A DNA stretch of 60,549 nt from Dechloromonas sp. (GTDB lineage Bacteria; Pseudomonadota; Gammaproteobacteria; Burkholderiales; Rhodocyclaceae), in the NCBI GenBank assembly GCA_008933675.1, contig WBUO01000003.1, positions 1-60,549 of the forward strand, in the 5' to 3' direction. The translations under genes and the position numbers were made by a program. The notes beneath the pieces were generated by a model, which saw only the letters and a list, made by a program, of their open reading frames with translations, did not search any database and was not told where the DNA came from. Shown piece by piece: positions 9,389-17,233 of this stretch. Every line of letters begins with the position of its first letter. Positions within the stretch are counted from its first letter, which is position 1.

Positions 9389-10615
9389 TCAGATGGCCTT
9401 GAGGCGAACGCGGCTGCCGGCTGGCGGCACCGGCTGGCCGGCGGCAATCACTGCGTCGCCGGGCGAGAGTCCCTTGCGGACGGCGATCCGGCCGGCGCTG
9501 CGGGCGGCGATTTCTATCTCCTGGTGGTACACGATGGCATCGCGGACGACCGGCACCCAGGGGTTGCCGCTGCCGGTGTCGTGTACGGCATCGGCCGGAA
9601 CAAGCAGTGCGTCGGCCAGGCGGGCGGTCTCGATGTCGATCGACACGGTCATCTCCTGGCGCAGGTAGGCCGGCGGCCGGGCGACGTGCAGGCGGACCTC
9701 GACCGAGCCGCGCAACGGATCGACGGCCGGGCTGATGAAATTGATGGTGGCGGCGAAATGCTCTTCCGGATAGGCATCGGCCGAGGCCCGGGCGACCTGG
9801 CCCGGTTTGAGCAAGGCCAGGTTCTTTTCGTCGATGTGTACCAGCAGTTCGGTATCGCCGGCCGGCGACAGGGTCATCAGCACCTTGCCGGGCTGGGCGG
9901 TATGGCCGGGTTCGACGCTGCGCGTCAGTACGGTGCCGGCGCTCGGTGCCAGGATGCGGGTATAGGCCAGTCGTGATTCGGCCAGCGCCAGACTGGCCTG
10001 CGCCTGATCGACGGCGACCTGGGCCAGGCGGTAGTCGCTGCCGCCGTTCTGGTTGCTGACCAGCTGCAGTTCCGTCGCCTGCAGCTGGCTGGCGGCGACA
10101 TCCAGATTGCGTTGCGCATCGTCGAGCTGGTGACGGCTGTAGAAGCCCCGTTCGGCCAGGTCGCGGGTGCGCTCGAAATGCCGCCGCGCCTGATCGAGGT
10201 TGGCGGCAGCCTGCCGGCGAGCCTGTTCCGCCAGTGGCCGGGCCAGTTGCTGCATCTGGCGCAGGCGTGTCTCGCTCTGTGCCAGGCTGGCCCGGGACTG
10301 GGCAACGGCCGCCTGCCATTCCGCATCATCAAGCTGGATCAGCAGTTCGCCGGCAGCCACGGCCTGGCCTTCGCGCCCATTAACGGTGAGCACCCGGCCG
10401 CTGATCTGGCTGGCCAGTTCGACGCGTTGCGGCGAGCGTACCTTGCCGCTGGCGACGACCGACTGGAGCAGTTCCCCCTGGCGGACGGTCAGCACCGCGA
10501 CTTCCGGGCCGAGCAGATGCCGGGCGCCCAGGAAGGTGAACAGGAGCAGTAGCGCGATGCCGCCGAGCAGCGCGCGGCGTGCAGGGCGCTGGCCGAATGA
10601 AAGGGGATGCGGCAT
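9389..10615 (-). CDS. HlyD/MacA-type periplasmic adaptor
   Basis: The 408-residue protein has an N-terminal signal anchor (residues 15-32). A lipoyl half (GRVLTVNGREGQAVAAGELL) comes next, then a long coiled-coil hairpin rich in Ala/Gln/Arg (about 95-200). The second lipoyl half is APSAGTVLTRSVEPGHTAQP, followed by beta-barrel domains. This is the layout of membrane fusion proteins that link an inner-membrane pump to an outer-membrane channel. It is the first gene of the operon, and no TolC-like gene is adjacent. Confidence 0.92.
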   Translation of the reverse strand: MPHPLSFGQRPARRALLGGIALLLLFTFLGARHLLGPEVAVLTVRQGELLQSVVASGKVRSPQRVELASQISGRVLTVNGREGQAVAAGELLIQLDDAEWQAAVAQSRASLAQSETRLRQMQQLARPLAEQARRQAAANLDQARRHFERTRDLAERGFYSRHQLDDAQRNLDVAASQLQATELQLVSNQNGGSDYRLAQVAVDQAQASLALAESRLAYTRILAPSAGTVLTRSVEPGHTAQPGKVLMTLSPAGDTELLVHIDEKNLALLKPGQVARASADAYPEEHFAATINFISPAVDPLRGSVEVRLHVARPPAYLRQEMTVSIDIETARLADALLVPADAVHDTGSGNPWVPVVRDAIVYHQEIEIAARSAGRIAVRKGLSPGDAVIAAGQPVPPAGSRVRLKAI

Positions 10616-10766
10616 GGGGTTTTCTGTCTCGGGCGGTGAATTCGGCGCGTGGCCCCGATTCAGCCAGGGCGCCGGGAAAATGGCGGAGTATAATCGAACG
10701 CTAATATTTGATGTGTTTTCGTTTCATTGCGAGGCAAGCCGTGCGGGGCGCCATCCGGAGAACACC

Positions 10767-11744
10767 ATGTTGAAGTTGCTGTCCCTGATATCCAAGAATT
10801 TCATCATCGCCATCCCGGTGATGCTGGTGCTTGGCTTCGCCTATGGCCTGCTGGCGCCGACCGCCTGGCTGAAGAGCCTGATCGTGCCGCTGACCTTCCT
10901 GATGGTCTATCCGATGATGGTCAGCCTGAAACTGGCCAAGATCCTCGAAGGCGGCGACGGCAAGGCGCAATGGCTGAGCCAGGCGATCAACTTCGGCATC
11001 ATTCCCTTCATTGCCTTCGCCATCGGCCGCGTCTTCTTTGCCGAACAGCCCTTCTACGCCATGGGTCTGCTGCTTGCCGCATTGCTGCCGACCAGCGGCA
11101 TGACCATTTCGTGGACCGGCTTCGCCGGCGGCAATCTCGGGGCGGCGGTCAAGATGACGGTCGGCGGCCTGATCCTCGGCTCGCTGGCCACGCCCTTCTA
11201 CGTGCAATGGCTGATGGGGGCCGAGATTCCGGTCGACCTGCTGGCCGTCTTCCGGCAGATCGTCGTCATCGTCTTCCTGCCGATGATCGGCGGCCACCTG
11301 ACGCAAAGCTGGCTGATCAGGAAGCACGGCCAGAAGGTTTTCCAGAGCGACTGGGCGCCGCGCTTCCCGCCTTTCTCGACGCTCGGCGTGCTCGGCATCG
11401 TCTTCGTCGCCATGGCCCTCAAGGCCGACGAGCTGGCCGCCCGGCCGGGCGAGCTGCTGCACCTGATCCTGCCGCTGCTGGCGCTGTACGGCATCAACTA
11501 CCTGCTGAGCACGGTGGTCGCCCGCCTGCTGCTGCCGCGCGGCGACGCCATCGCCCTGGTCTACGGCACGGTGATGCGCAACCTGTCGATTGCCCTGGCC
11601 CTGGCCATGAATGCCTTCGGTGCCGGCAGTTCGGATGCGGCCCTGGTCATCACGCTGGCCTACATCATCCAGGTGCAGTCGGCGGCCTGGTACGTCAAGC
11701 TGACCGACACGCTCTTCGGCCCGAAACCGGCGGCGAAGGGCTGA
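10767..11744 (+). CDS. BASS-family (bile acid:sodium symporter-like) transporter
   Basis: The 325-residue protein has about ten membrane helices, with PTSGMTISWTGFAGGN and TVMRNLSIALALAMNAFG, the paired crossover motifs of the BASS/ACR3 superfamily. No cysteine is visible in the translated protein, so the conserved Cys needed by ACR3 arsenite pumps is absent; an organic-anion substrate is more likely. The ATG has a GGAG site 8 bases upstream. The gene is divergent from the ABC operon (151-base gap, with a TATAAT near 10688) and ends before a bidirectional terminator. Confidence 0.8.
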   Translation: MLKLLSLISKNFIIAIPVMLVLGFAYGLLAPTAWLKSLIVPLTFLMVYPMMVSLKLAKILEGGDGKAQWLSQAINFGIIPFIAFAIGRVFFAEQPFYAMGLLLAALLPTSGMTISWTGFAGGNLGAAVKMTVGGLILGSLATPFYVQWLMGAEIPVDLLAVFRQIVVIVFLPMIGGHLTQSWLIRKHGQKVFQSDWAPRFPPFSTLGVLGIVFVAMALKADELAARPGELLHLILPLLALYGINYLLSTVVARLLLPRGDAIALVYGTVMRNLSIALALAMNAFGAGSSDAALVITLAYIIQVQSAAWYVKLTDTLFGPKPAAKG

Positions 11745-11766
11745 TCAAAGCCGCCTGGCGGCCATG

Positions 11767-11802
11767 AAAAAACCCCGGCGCCGAGGGCGGCCGGGGTTTT
11801 TT
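11767..11802. terminator. Bidirectional rho-independent terminator
   Basis: A perfect 12-bp inverted repeat (AAAAAACCCCGG / CCGGGGTTTTTT) surrounds a 12-base GC-rich loop. It gives a T-tract in both directions. It closes the BASS gene on the plus strand and the nine-gene bd-oxidase operon on the minus strand. Confidence 0.92.
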
Positions 11803-11816
11803 TGCATGGGCGAGGC

Positions 11817-12206
11817 TCAGGCGTTGCGCAGGGCGCGCGTCCACGCTTCCATGGCTTCGTTGGCCGGCTGCATCGGGGCCTCCATGAAGCTGATGACGAA
11901 CTTGTCGCCGAGGTCGGCAATGCCGATCGAGCGCGGGCGGACGGCCAGCATCTGCGGATTGGGAATGGCGAAGCCGAAGCAGAAGATGATGTCGACGGCT
12001 GCCGTGATGCCTTCCGCGATCGGGCCGCCGATCTTGCTGGTGTGGGCGTAGTGGTCGAAGACACCGATGAACTGCACCTTCGGGTTCTCGGCGATGCGTT
12101 CGCGATAGTAGGCGACGAGGGCGTCGACGGTCGGGTAAGTGGTTTCGCTCTTGGCGATCTCGGCGACGAAGATCGGATACTTTTCCTGCAGCAGGGTCTG
12201 TTTCAT
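11817..12206 (-). CDS. Conserved DUF6858-like protein at end of bd operon
   Basis: The 129-residue soluble protein carries conserved-looking blocks FDHYAHTSKIGG, IIFCFGFAIPNPQ, LAVRPRSIGI and FVISFMEAPMQPANEAME. I recognise it as the uncharacterised DUF6858 type from sulfur- and nitrogen-metabolising proteobacteria, from memory only. No signal peptide is seen. It is the last gene before the terminator at 11767, 23 bases from the DUF2141 gene, so it should share the cyd transcript. Its role is unknown. Confidence 0.75.
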   Translation of the reverse strand: MKQTLLQEKYPIFVAEIAKSETTYPTVDALVAYYRERIAENPKVQFIGVFDHYAHTSKIGGPIAEGITAAVDIIFCFGFAIPNPQMLAVRPRSIGIADLGDKFVISFMEAPMQPANEAMEAWTRALRNA

Positions 12207-12229
12207 GCGGCTCCTGATATGAAAATGGT

Positions 12230-12676
12230 TTAGTAGGAAATGCTGATGTTAATCGATGTTTCGTTGCTGCCGACAGCGCTTTCGAGGTCGGCGAATCGTG
12301 GCGGCCCGAAAATCCTGGGGTTGTTCGACAGGCCGTAGCCCTCGGTCGGGAACATGCCGAGCCGCAAGTCCAGTTTGCCGTCGGCATCGGCGTCGTGGTA
12401 GGCCATGATGGCGTAGCGGCCGGGCGCCACGTCCCGGAATACCAGGCGGGCCTCGCCGGGACTGGCGGGGGCGGAAACGACCTGCAGTGCCTTGTCTTCC
12501 TTGCGGAAGGTGGCCGGGTCGTTGTACAGCGAGACGCGCAGGTTGCCGGTGTTGTCGCGGACGTTCTTCAGCGTGACGACAACGGTCGCCACCTGGGCCT
12601 GGGCGGCGCCACTGGCCAGCAGGCAGGACAGCAGCAGGCCCTGGATGGGGAGACGGGGAATGAAGGGTCTTTTCAT
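12230..12676 (-). CDS. DUF2141 family secreted protein
   Basis: The 148-residue protein has a cleavable signal peptide (LLLSCLLASGAAQAQ, cleavage near residue 27). A beta-rich domain follows with NTGNLRVSLYND and GRYAIMAYHDADADGKLD, the DUF2141 signature. The DADADGKLD loop resembles a calcium-binding loop. It is expected to be periplasmic or extracellular. No function is established for the family that I can rely on. It sits 30 bases downstream of the NifX-like gene in the extended cyd operon. Confidence 0.85.
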   Translation of the reverse strand: MKRPFIPRLPIQGLLLSCLLASGAAQAQVATVVVTLKNVRDNTGNLRVSLYNDPATFRKEDKALQVVSAPASPGEARLVFRDVAPGRYAIMAYHDADADGKLDLRLGMFPTEGYGLSNNPRIFGPPRFADLESAVGSNETSINISISY

Positions 12677-12706
12677 GGGTTCTCGGTTGTGGTCAGGGGT
12701 TGCGGG

Positions 12707-13078
12707 TTAATGGCGATGCTGGGCGTTTTCGCCGCACTGGTGCGCATGATCCGGCGCGCAGCGCAGGAGGTCGTTGGCGAGCAGGGCAGCGACCGCCGTA
12801 TCCGGATTCTCCTCCACCGTGATGACCGGCAGGATGCCATTTTGTTGCAGCCGGTGATGCAGGCCGGCGCCCATGCTGGCGGTGATCAGCACGTTGATGC
12901 CGGCCAGCGGCCCGGCCAGCTGACCATGGCTGGCGTGAAAGCTCTGCTCGATGGGCAGTTCGACGAGGCGCTTGCCGGCGACACGCCCCTGATCGACGTC
13001 ATAGATCCAGAATTTGCGGCACTTGCCGGCGTGTTCGGTAATCGTGCGGCGATTTTGCGAGGTTACGGCGATTTGCAT
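12707..13078 (-). CDS. NifX/NifB C-terminal-like (dinitrogenase iron-molybdenum cofactor family) protein
   Basis: The 123-residue protein matches the fold of PF02579: MQIAVTSQNRRTITEHAG at the start, GKCRKFWIYDV, and ITASMGAGLHHRLQQNGI. The C-terminus adds a His/Cys-rich tail (LRCAPDHAHQCGENAQHRH) that could bind metal. Family members bind metal clusters or cofactors, but stand-alone homologs outside nif clusters are mostly uncharacterised. No nitrogenase genes are in this window. Its place 24 bases after ybgE suggests a role linked to the oxidase or to the Rieske protein; that is inference. Confidence 0.85.
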   Translation of the reverse strand: MQIAVTSQNRRTITEHAGKCRKFWIYDVDQGRVAGKRLVELPIEQSFHASHGQLAGPLAGINVLITASMGAGLHHRLQQNGILPVITVEENPDTAVAALLANDLLRCAPDHAHQCGENAQHRH

Positions 13079-13102
13079 GATGTCTCCTTGGGAAATGGGA
13101 TT

Positions 13103-13405
13103 TCAGCCGAGGCGGCCTTGCAGAAACAGGCGGATTCCGGCCAGGCCGAGGGCAATGGCGCAGGCCTGAGCGGAGAGGAGGAGGCGCGGCAGCCAGTGCC
13201 GGGGGATGAAGCCGACACCGCGGACAAAGCCGGCACTCATGCTCCAGAAGATGAGCAGGGCGGCCGTATGGTCGGCCCGACCGCCGGCGTCGGTGGCGAT
13301 GCCGGGGAGGATGGTCATGACGATCAGCAGGACGAGGCCGATGGTCAGCGGCAGGGCGGCCAAGCGTGGGGCCTCGGGGGCGGGATGCTCAGCGTCCCGG
13401 ATCAT
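13103..13405 (-). CDS. ybgE: Cyd operon protein YbgE
   Basis: The protein has about 100 residues with three predicted membrane helices. It shows the YbgE hallmark: a helix ending LLIFWSMSAGFVRGVGFIPR, close in pattern to the E. coli WAVCAGVIHGVGF segment. The start chosen is an ATG within the end of cydX, giving a 17-base overlap and a length near the usual 97; a start 11 codons further upstream is possible. YbgE accompanies cytochrome bd operons, and its exact function is not settled. Confidence 0.8.
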   Translation of the reverse strand: MIRDAEHPAPEAPRLAALPLTIGLVLLIVMTILPGIATDAGGRADHTAALLIFWSMSAGFVRGVGFIPRHWLPRLLLSAQACAIALGLAGIRLFLQGRLG

Positions 13406-13520
13406 GGCTGTCGCTCGGGCTGGAAAGCTGGCGTGCATCCTCGTTGTCGCCCCAGAGGGTGTTGACGATGGCGAGCAGCACGGCGAAACCGATGCCGAGC
13501 ATCCAGGTGAAGTACCACAT
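13389..13520 (-). CDS. cydX: Cytochrome bd oxidase small subunit CydX
   Basis: This 43-residue ORF starts MWYFTWMLGIGFAVLLAIVN, the canonical CydX opening (MWYFxWxLG), with one membrane helix and the following NTLWGDNE. CydX is the small subunit that stabilises the CydAB oxidase and its hemes. Here it is separated from cydB by the Rieske gene, whereas it usually follows cydB directly. It begins 19 bases after the Rieske stop and overlaps the start of ybgE. Confidence 0.93.
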   Translation of the reverse strand: MWYFTWMLGIGFAVLLAIVNTLWGDNEDARQLSSPSDSHDPGR

Positions 13521-13539
13521 GGTGTATCTCCGTTTCAGG

Positions 13540-14163
13540 TCAGGTAGGGGTCGAGTCGTCACTGCCGATGATCAGGCGCGTGTCGCTCAGGTAGCGATGG
13601 GGCGGGACTTCCAGATTGGTCGGGGCCGGCTTGTTCTTGTAGACGCGCCCCGCAAAATCGAAGGTCGAGCCGTGGCAGGGACAGAGAAAGCCGCCGGGCC
13701 AGTCGGCGCCGAGTGCCGGGTCGCCAGCCGTGAAGGCTTTCGACGGCGAGCAGCCAAGATGGGTGCAGATGCCGATGGCGACCAGCAGCTCCGGCTTGCG
13801 AGAGCGGGTTTCGTTGGCGGCGTAGGCCGGTTGTTGTGAACTGACTTCGGAAGCGGGGTCGGCCAGCATCGGCTCGGCTTGCTTCATGGCCGCCAGCATT
13901 TCCGGTGTGCGGTGCAGGATCCACACCGGCTTGCCGCGCCATTCGACGACCATCATCTCGCCCGGTGGCAGCTTGCCGATGTCGATCTCGACCGGCGCTC
14001 CGGCGGCGAGGGCGCGTTCGGAGGGCATCAGGCTGGAGACGAAGGGAACGATGGCGGTCAGCGTCAGCGCGCTGCCGACGCCGGCGGTGGCCATCATCCA
14101 TTGGCGGCGGGCGGGGTTGGTAGAGACGGTGAAAGATTCACCCTGGCAGGCACAGCTCGTCAT
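13540..14163 (-). CDS. Rieske 2Fe-2S protein (UcrA-like) inside the bd operon
   Basis: The 207-residue protein has a twin-arginine-type N-terminus (RRQWMMATAGVGSALTLTA) that serves as a membrane anchor. The Rieske cluster boxes CTHLGC and CPCHGS follow with the intervening GPDWPGGF-like turn (GADWPGGFL). The C-terminal AGRVYKNKPAPTNLEVPPH matches bc1-type Rieske subunits. No cytochrome b or c1 of a bc1 complex is nearby; instead it lies 11 bases after cydB and 19 before cydX. The first codons (MTSCACQGESF) carry two extra cysteines. A role in electron transfer with the bd oxidase is inferred from position only. Confidence 0.93.
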   Translation of the reverse strand: MTSCACQGESFTVSTNPARRQWMMATAGVGSALTLTAIVPFVSSLMPSERALAAGAPVEIDIGKLPPGEMMVVEWRGKPVWILHRTPEMLAAMKQAEPMLADPASEVSSQQPAYAANETRSRKPELLVAIGICTHLGCSPSKAFTAGDPALGADWPGGFLCPCHGSTFDFAGRVYKNKPAPTNLEVPPHRYLSDTRLIIGSDDSTPT

Positions 14164-14174
14164 GACGTACTCCT

Positions 14175-15317
14175 TCAGTAGGCAGCGTGGTCGTTTTCGC
14201 GGATGTAGGCGGCGGTGACCTTGCCGGCCATCACCTTGTAGGCCCAGCCGGTGTAGGCAATGATCAGCGGCATGAAGATCAGCGTCGCCCAGAGCATGAT
14301 GTTCAGCGTCAGCTGGCTGGAGACGCTGTCCCAGACGGTGAGGCCGGAGCGCAGATCGGTGGACGAGGGCATCACGAACGGGAACAGCGAGGCACCGGCG
14401 GTGCCGATGACGCCGACGATGGCCAGCGACGAGGCGACGAAGGCCGCCAGCGTGGCGCGATTGACCGCCAGCAGCATGGCCGCCAGCGTGCCGGCGTAGG
14501 CCAGTGCCGGCAGCACCATGGTCAGCGGGGCTTTGTCGTAATTGGCCAGCCAGGCGCCAGGTTGGCGGATGACTTCCTTGTCGAGCGGATTGGGTAAGGC
14601 GCCCGCATCGACCGCCGAAACGATGGCGTAGCCGTCGATGCCTTGCCACAGCCAGATGCCGGCAGCCGAGAAGCCGAGCAGCAGCAGGCTGCCGAAGACC
14701 AGCATGGCCGTCTGCGTGCGCCGCTGGACGGCGCCTTCGGTGCGGTGCATCAGGTAGATCGCGCCGTGGAAGGTGATCATCGCCGTCGACACGACGCCGC
14801 AGAGCAGGGCGAAGGGGTTGAGCAGGGCCCAGAAGCTGCCGGTGTAGTAGGGCATCAGGTTGTCGGCGAAATGGAAGGGCACGCCCTGGAACAGGTTGCC
14901 GAAGGCGACGCCGAAGATCAGCGGCGGCACGGCGCCGCCGACGAACAGGCCCCAGTCCCAGGTCTGGCGCCAGGTCGGGTTGTTGATCTTGCTCCGGTAG
15001 TCGAAGCCGACCGGGCGGAAGAACAACGCCCAGAGCACCGCCAGCATCGCCCAGTAGAAACCGGAGAAGGCGGTGGCGTAGACCAGCGGCCAGGCGGCGA
15101 AGATGGCGCCGCCGCCGGTGATGAACCAGACCTGGTTGCCGTCCCAGTGCGGGCCGACGGTGTTGATGACGATGCGCCGTTCGACGTCGTCCTTGCCGAC
15201 GAAGGGCAGCAGCGTGCCGACGCCCATGTCGTGGCCGTCCATGATGGCGAAGCCGACCAGCAGGACGCCGACCAGCAGCCACCAGATGAGTTTCAGCGTG
15301 GGGTAATCGAAAAGCAT
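14175..15317 (-). CDS. cydB: Cytochrome bd ubiquinol oxidase subunit II
   Basis: The 380-residue membrane protein begins with the CydB signature (LKLIWWLLVGVLLVGFAIMDGHDMG, abridged). It retains WDGNQVWFITGGGAIFAAWP and, near the end, NIMLWATLIFMPLIIAYTGWAY. Length and motifs are those of the bd-I type subunit II. It pairs with CydA to form the heme b558/b595/d oxidase in the inner membrane. It starts 9 bases after the cydA stop and is followed by the Rieske gene. Confidence 0.97.
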   Translation of the reverse strand: MLFDYPTLKLIWWLLVGVLLVGFAIMDGHDMGVGTLLPFVGKDDVERRIVINTVGPHWDGNQVWFITGGGAIFAAWPLVYATAFSGFYWAMLAVLWALFFRPVGFDYRSKINNPTWRQTWDWGLFVGGAVPPLIFGVAFGNLFQGVPFHFADNLMPYYTGSFWALLNPFALLCGVVSTAMITFHGAIYLMHRTEGAVQRRTQTAMLVFGSLLLLGFSAAGIWLWQGIDGYAIVSAVDAGALPNPLDKEVIRQPGAWLANYDKAPLTMVLPALAYAGTLAAMLLAVNRATLAAFVASSLAIVGVIGTAGASLFPFVMPSSTDLRSGLTVWDSVSSQLTLNIMLWATLIFMPLIIAYTGWAYKVMAGKVTAAYIRENDHAAY

Positions 15318-15326
15318 GGTTGTTCC

Positions 15327-16883
15327 TCAGGCGTGAGCGTATTCATTGTCATAGCGGCCGGTACCCAGGCTGCCCGGACCCTGCTTGGCGAAGCGCACCA
15401 TCAGGTACATCTCGACCACCAGCAGCAGCGTGTAGAAACCGACGAAGCCGGCGAGCGAGCCGTAGAGGCTGCCGACCGACAGCGTCGACACCGACATGTG
15501 GGTCGGCAGCACGCCGTAGATGGTCCAGGGCTGGCGACCGTATTCGGCGACGAACCAGCCGAGTTCGCAGGACAGCCAGGGCACCGGCAGCATCCACAGC
15601 GCGGCGCGCAGCAGCCACGGCTTGTCGGCGAAATTGCCCTTGATCGAGTACCACAGCGCGGCGCCGAACAGGGCCAGCATCAGGAAGCCGAAGCCGACCA
15701 TCAGGCGGAAGGTCCAGAACAGCGGGGCAACGCGCGGGATGGTGTCGGCCACGGCCTTCTCGATCATTTCGGGCGTCGCGGTGCCGACATCGACGACGTA
15801 CTTCTTCAGCAACAGGCCGAAGCCGAGGTCGCCGACGTGCTGCTCGAACAGCGCCTTGGTTTCGGCGTCCGCCGGGTTCTTGCGCAGCTTTTCCAGGGCG
15901 CCGACGGCGATCTGGCCGGACAGGATGCGTTCGCGGTTCTTCTCGCGGATTTCCTTGATCCCGGGAATCTGCTGGTCGAGCGAGCGGGTGCCGATGATGC
16001 CCATGACCCAGGGAATCTCGATGGCGAAGTCGTTCTTCATTTCGGCTTCGTTGGGAATCGCGATCAGGTTGAAGCCGGCCGGTGCCGGTTCGGTCTCCCA
16101 CATCGCTTCCATCGCGGCCAGCTTGGTCTGCTGCGCTTCACCGACGGGGTGGCCGGATTCGTCGCCGAGCACGATGACCGAGCAGATCGAGGCGAAGCCG
16201 AAAGCGGCGGCGATGCGGAAGCTCTTCCGGGCGAACTCGACGTCACGCCCGCGCAGCAGGTAGAAGGCCGAGATCGACAGCACGAACATGGCGCCGGTGA
16301 CGTAGCCTGCCGAGACGGTATGGACGAACTTGGCCTGGGCGTCCGGGTTGAACAGCACGGCCCAGAAATCGACCATTTCCATGCGCATGGTCACGTAGCT
16401 GAACTCGGCGCCGACCGGATTCTGCATCCAGCCGTTGGCGATCAGGATCCACAGCGCCGACAGGTTGGTGCCGACCGCCATGAGGATGGTCACCAGCAGA
16501 TGCTGCTTGCGCGACAGGCGGTCCCAGCCGAAGAAGAACAGGCCGATGAAGGTCGATTCGAGGAAGAAGGCCATCAGGCCTTCGATGGCCAGCGGCGCAC
16601 CGAAGATGTCGCCGACGTAGTGCGAGTAGTAGGCCCAGTTGGTGCCGAACTGGAACTCCATGGTGATGCCGGTGGTCACGCCGAGCGCGAAATTGATGCC
16701 GAACAGCTTGCCCCAGAAGCGGGTCATGTCCTTGTAGATGGTCTTGCCGGTCATCACGTAGGCGGATTCCATGATCACCAGGATCCAGGTCATGCCGATG
16801 GTCAATGGCACGAACAGGAAGTGGTACATCGCGGTGATCGCGAACTGTAGCCGGGACAGGTCGACAAGCTCTTCACTGAGCAT
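15327..16883 (-). CDS. cydA: Cytochrome bd ubiquinol oxidase subunit I
   Basis: The 518-residue protein has the CydA features: RLQFAITAMYHFLFVPLTIG with the heme-ligand His near residue 21, KFVHTVSAGYVTGA with the second ligand His, a Met in FRLMVGFGF, and the quinol-oxidase signature GRQPW near residue 449. The length near 520 and the extended loop between helices 6 and 7 indicate a long-Q-loop (bd-I type) enzyme. It oxidises quinol and reduces oxygen with high affinity without proton pumping. Its ATG overlaps the end of cydP by 11 bases. Confidence 0.97.
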   Translation of the reverse strand: MLSEELVDLSRLQFAITAMYHFLFVPLTIGMTWILVIMESAYVMTGKTIYKDMTRFWGKLFGINFALGVTTGITMEFQFGTNWAYYSHYVGDIFGAPLAIEGLMAFFLESTFIGLFFFGWDRLSRKQHLLVTILMAVGTNLSALWILIANGWMQNPVGAEFSYVTMRMEMVDFWAVLFNPDAQAKFVHTVSAGYVTGAMFVLSISAFYLLRGRDVEFARKSFRIAAAFGFASICSVIVLGDESGHPVGEAQQTKLAAMEAMWETEPAPAGFNLIAIPNEAEMKNDFAIEIPWVMGIIGTRSLDQQIPGIKEIREKNRERILSGQIAVGALEKLRKNPADAETKALFEQHVGDLGFGLLLKKYVVDVGTATPEMIEKAVADTIPRVAPLFWTFRLMVGFGFLMLALFGAALWYSIKGNFADKPWLLRAALWMLPVPWLSCELGWFVAEYGRQPWTIYGVLPTHMSVSTLSVGSLYGSLAGFVGFYTLLLVVEMYLMVRFAKQGPGSLGTGRYDNEYAHA

Positions 16884-17049
16884 GGGTTTCTCCTTGCGGG
16901 GCGGTGGTGAAATGACGGGTCGCCGTCGTGTCGTCGACGGCGACCCGGACGTCGCGGATGAACAGCCACCAGATCGCCGTCAGCAGGATCAGCTTGGCGA
17001 TGACGAGCAGGATCAGTTCGCGTCTGAGTCGGCGGTCGCGGCGGTCCAT
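16873..17049 (-). CDS. cydP: Small membrane protein CydP (putative cytochrome oxidase subunit)
   Basis: This 58-residue ORF has a basic N-terminus ([12 protein letters not shown]), a single membrane helix ([18 protein letters not shown]) and a short polar tail. The arrangement matches the CydP proteins found just upstream of cydAB in some proteobacteria. A GGAG site lies 7 bases before the ATG. It is the first gene of the bd operon and overlaps cydA by 11 bases, so translation of cydA is probably coupled to it. Confidence 0.85.
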   Translation of the reverse strand: MDRRDRRLRRELILLVIAKLILLTAIWWLFIRDVRVAVDDTTATRHFTTAPQGETHAQ

Positions 17050-17083
17050 GGCGGGCTCCGGTGGTTAATATCAGCAGATGCTT

Positions 17084-17099
17084 ATCAAGACCTGTGCCA
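17084..17099 (-). promoter_or_regulatory. Sigma-54-type (-24/-12) promoter for the cyd operon
   Basis: The minus strand reads TGGCAC-AGGTC-TTGAT. This matches the sigma-54 consensus TGGCAC-N5-TTGCW except that the C of the -12 GC is A. The implied transcription start is near 17072, about 23 bases before cydP. The right half also forms a partial FNR-like site, TTGAT-N4-ATCTG, so an alternative or additional FNR input cannot be excluded. Confidence 0.65.
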
Positions 17100-17184
17100 G
17101 CCTGCCGGGACCTGAAAATCAGCGCCAAGGCATTGATTGTTCTAGCCTGCGGCATTTCGCCACAGGGGGCGTGCTGGCCATTTG

Positions 17185-17233
17185 CTGCCATGCGTGGCAG
17201 ACTTTGGCAGTCATGTTTGGCGGAGTGTGGCAG
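17185..17233. promoter_or_regulatory. Iterated TGGCAG array, probable upstream activator site
   Basis: The array reads CTGCCA-N4-TGGCAG-N4-TGGCAG-N7-TGGCGG-N4-TGGCAG. The first two units form a perfect palindrome, and the direct repeats are spaced 10, 13 and 10 bases apart. It ends 4 bases before the ATG of the activator at 17238 and lies about 90-135 bases upstream of the sigma-54-type promoter of cydP, a normal enhancer distance. Binding of the divergent activator, with autorepression by blocking its own start region, is inferred. Confidence 0.6.

Noticed and set aside
10767..11744. Arsenite exporter ACR3
   Set aside because: The fold is related, but no conserved cysteine is present and no ars genes are near, so only the BASS superfamily is claimed.
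12707..13078. Evidence for nitrogen fixation
   Set aside because: A single NifX-like domain without nifHDK or other nif genes in the window does not support it.
14643..16850. Plus-strand open frame of about 735 codons opposite cydB and cydA
   Set aside because: CydA and CydB on the minus strand are certain; the plus frame is rich in Asp, Glu, His and Gln as expected from reading antisense codons.
17195..17210. TGGCAGACTTTGGCAG as a sigma-54 promoter for the activator
   Set aside because: The GG-to-GC distance is one base too short; the sequence fits better as two 10-base-phased repeats of the activator site.
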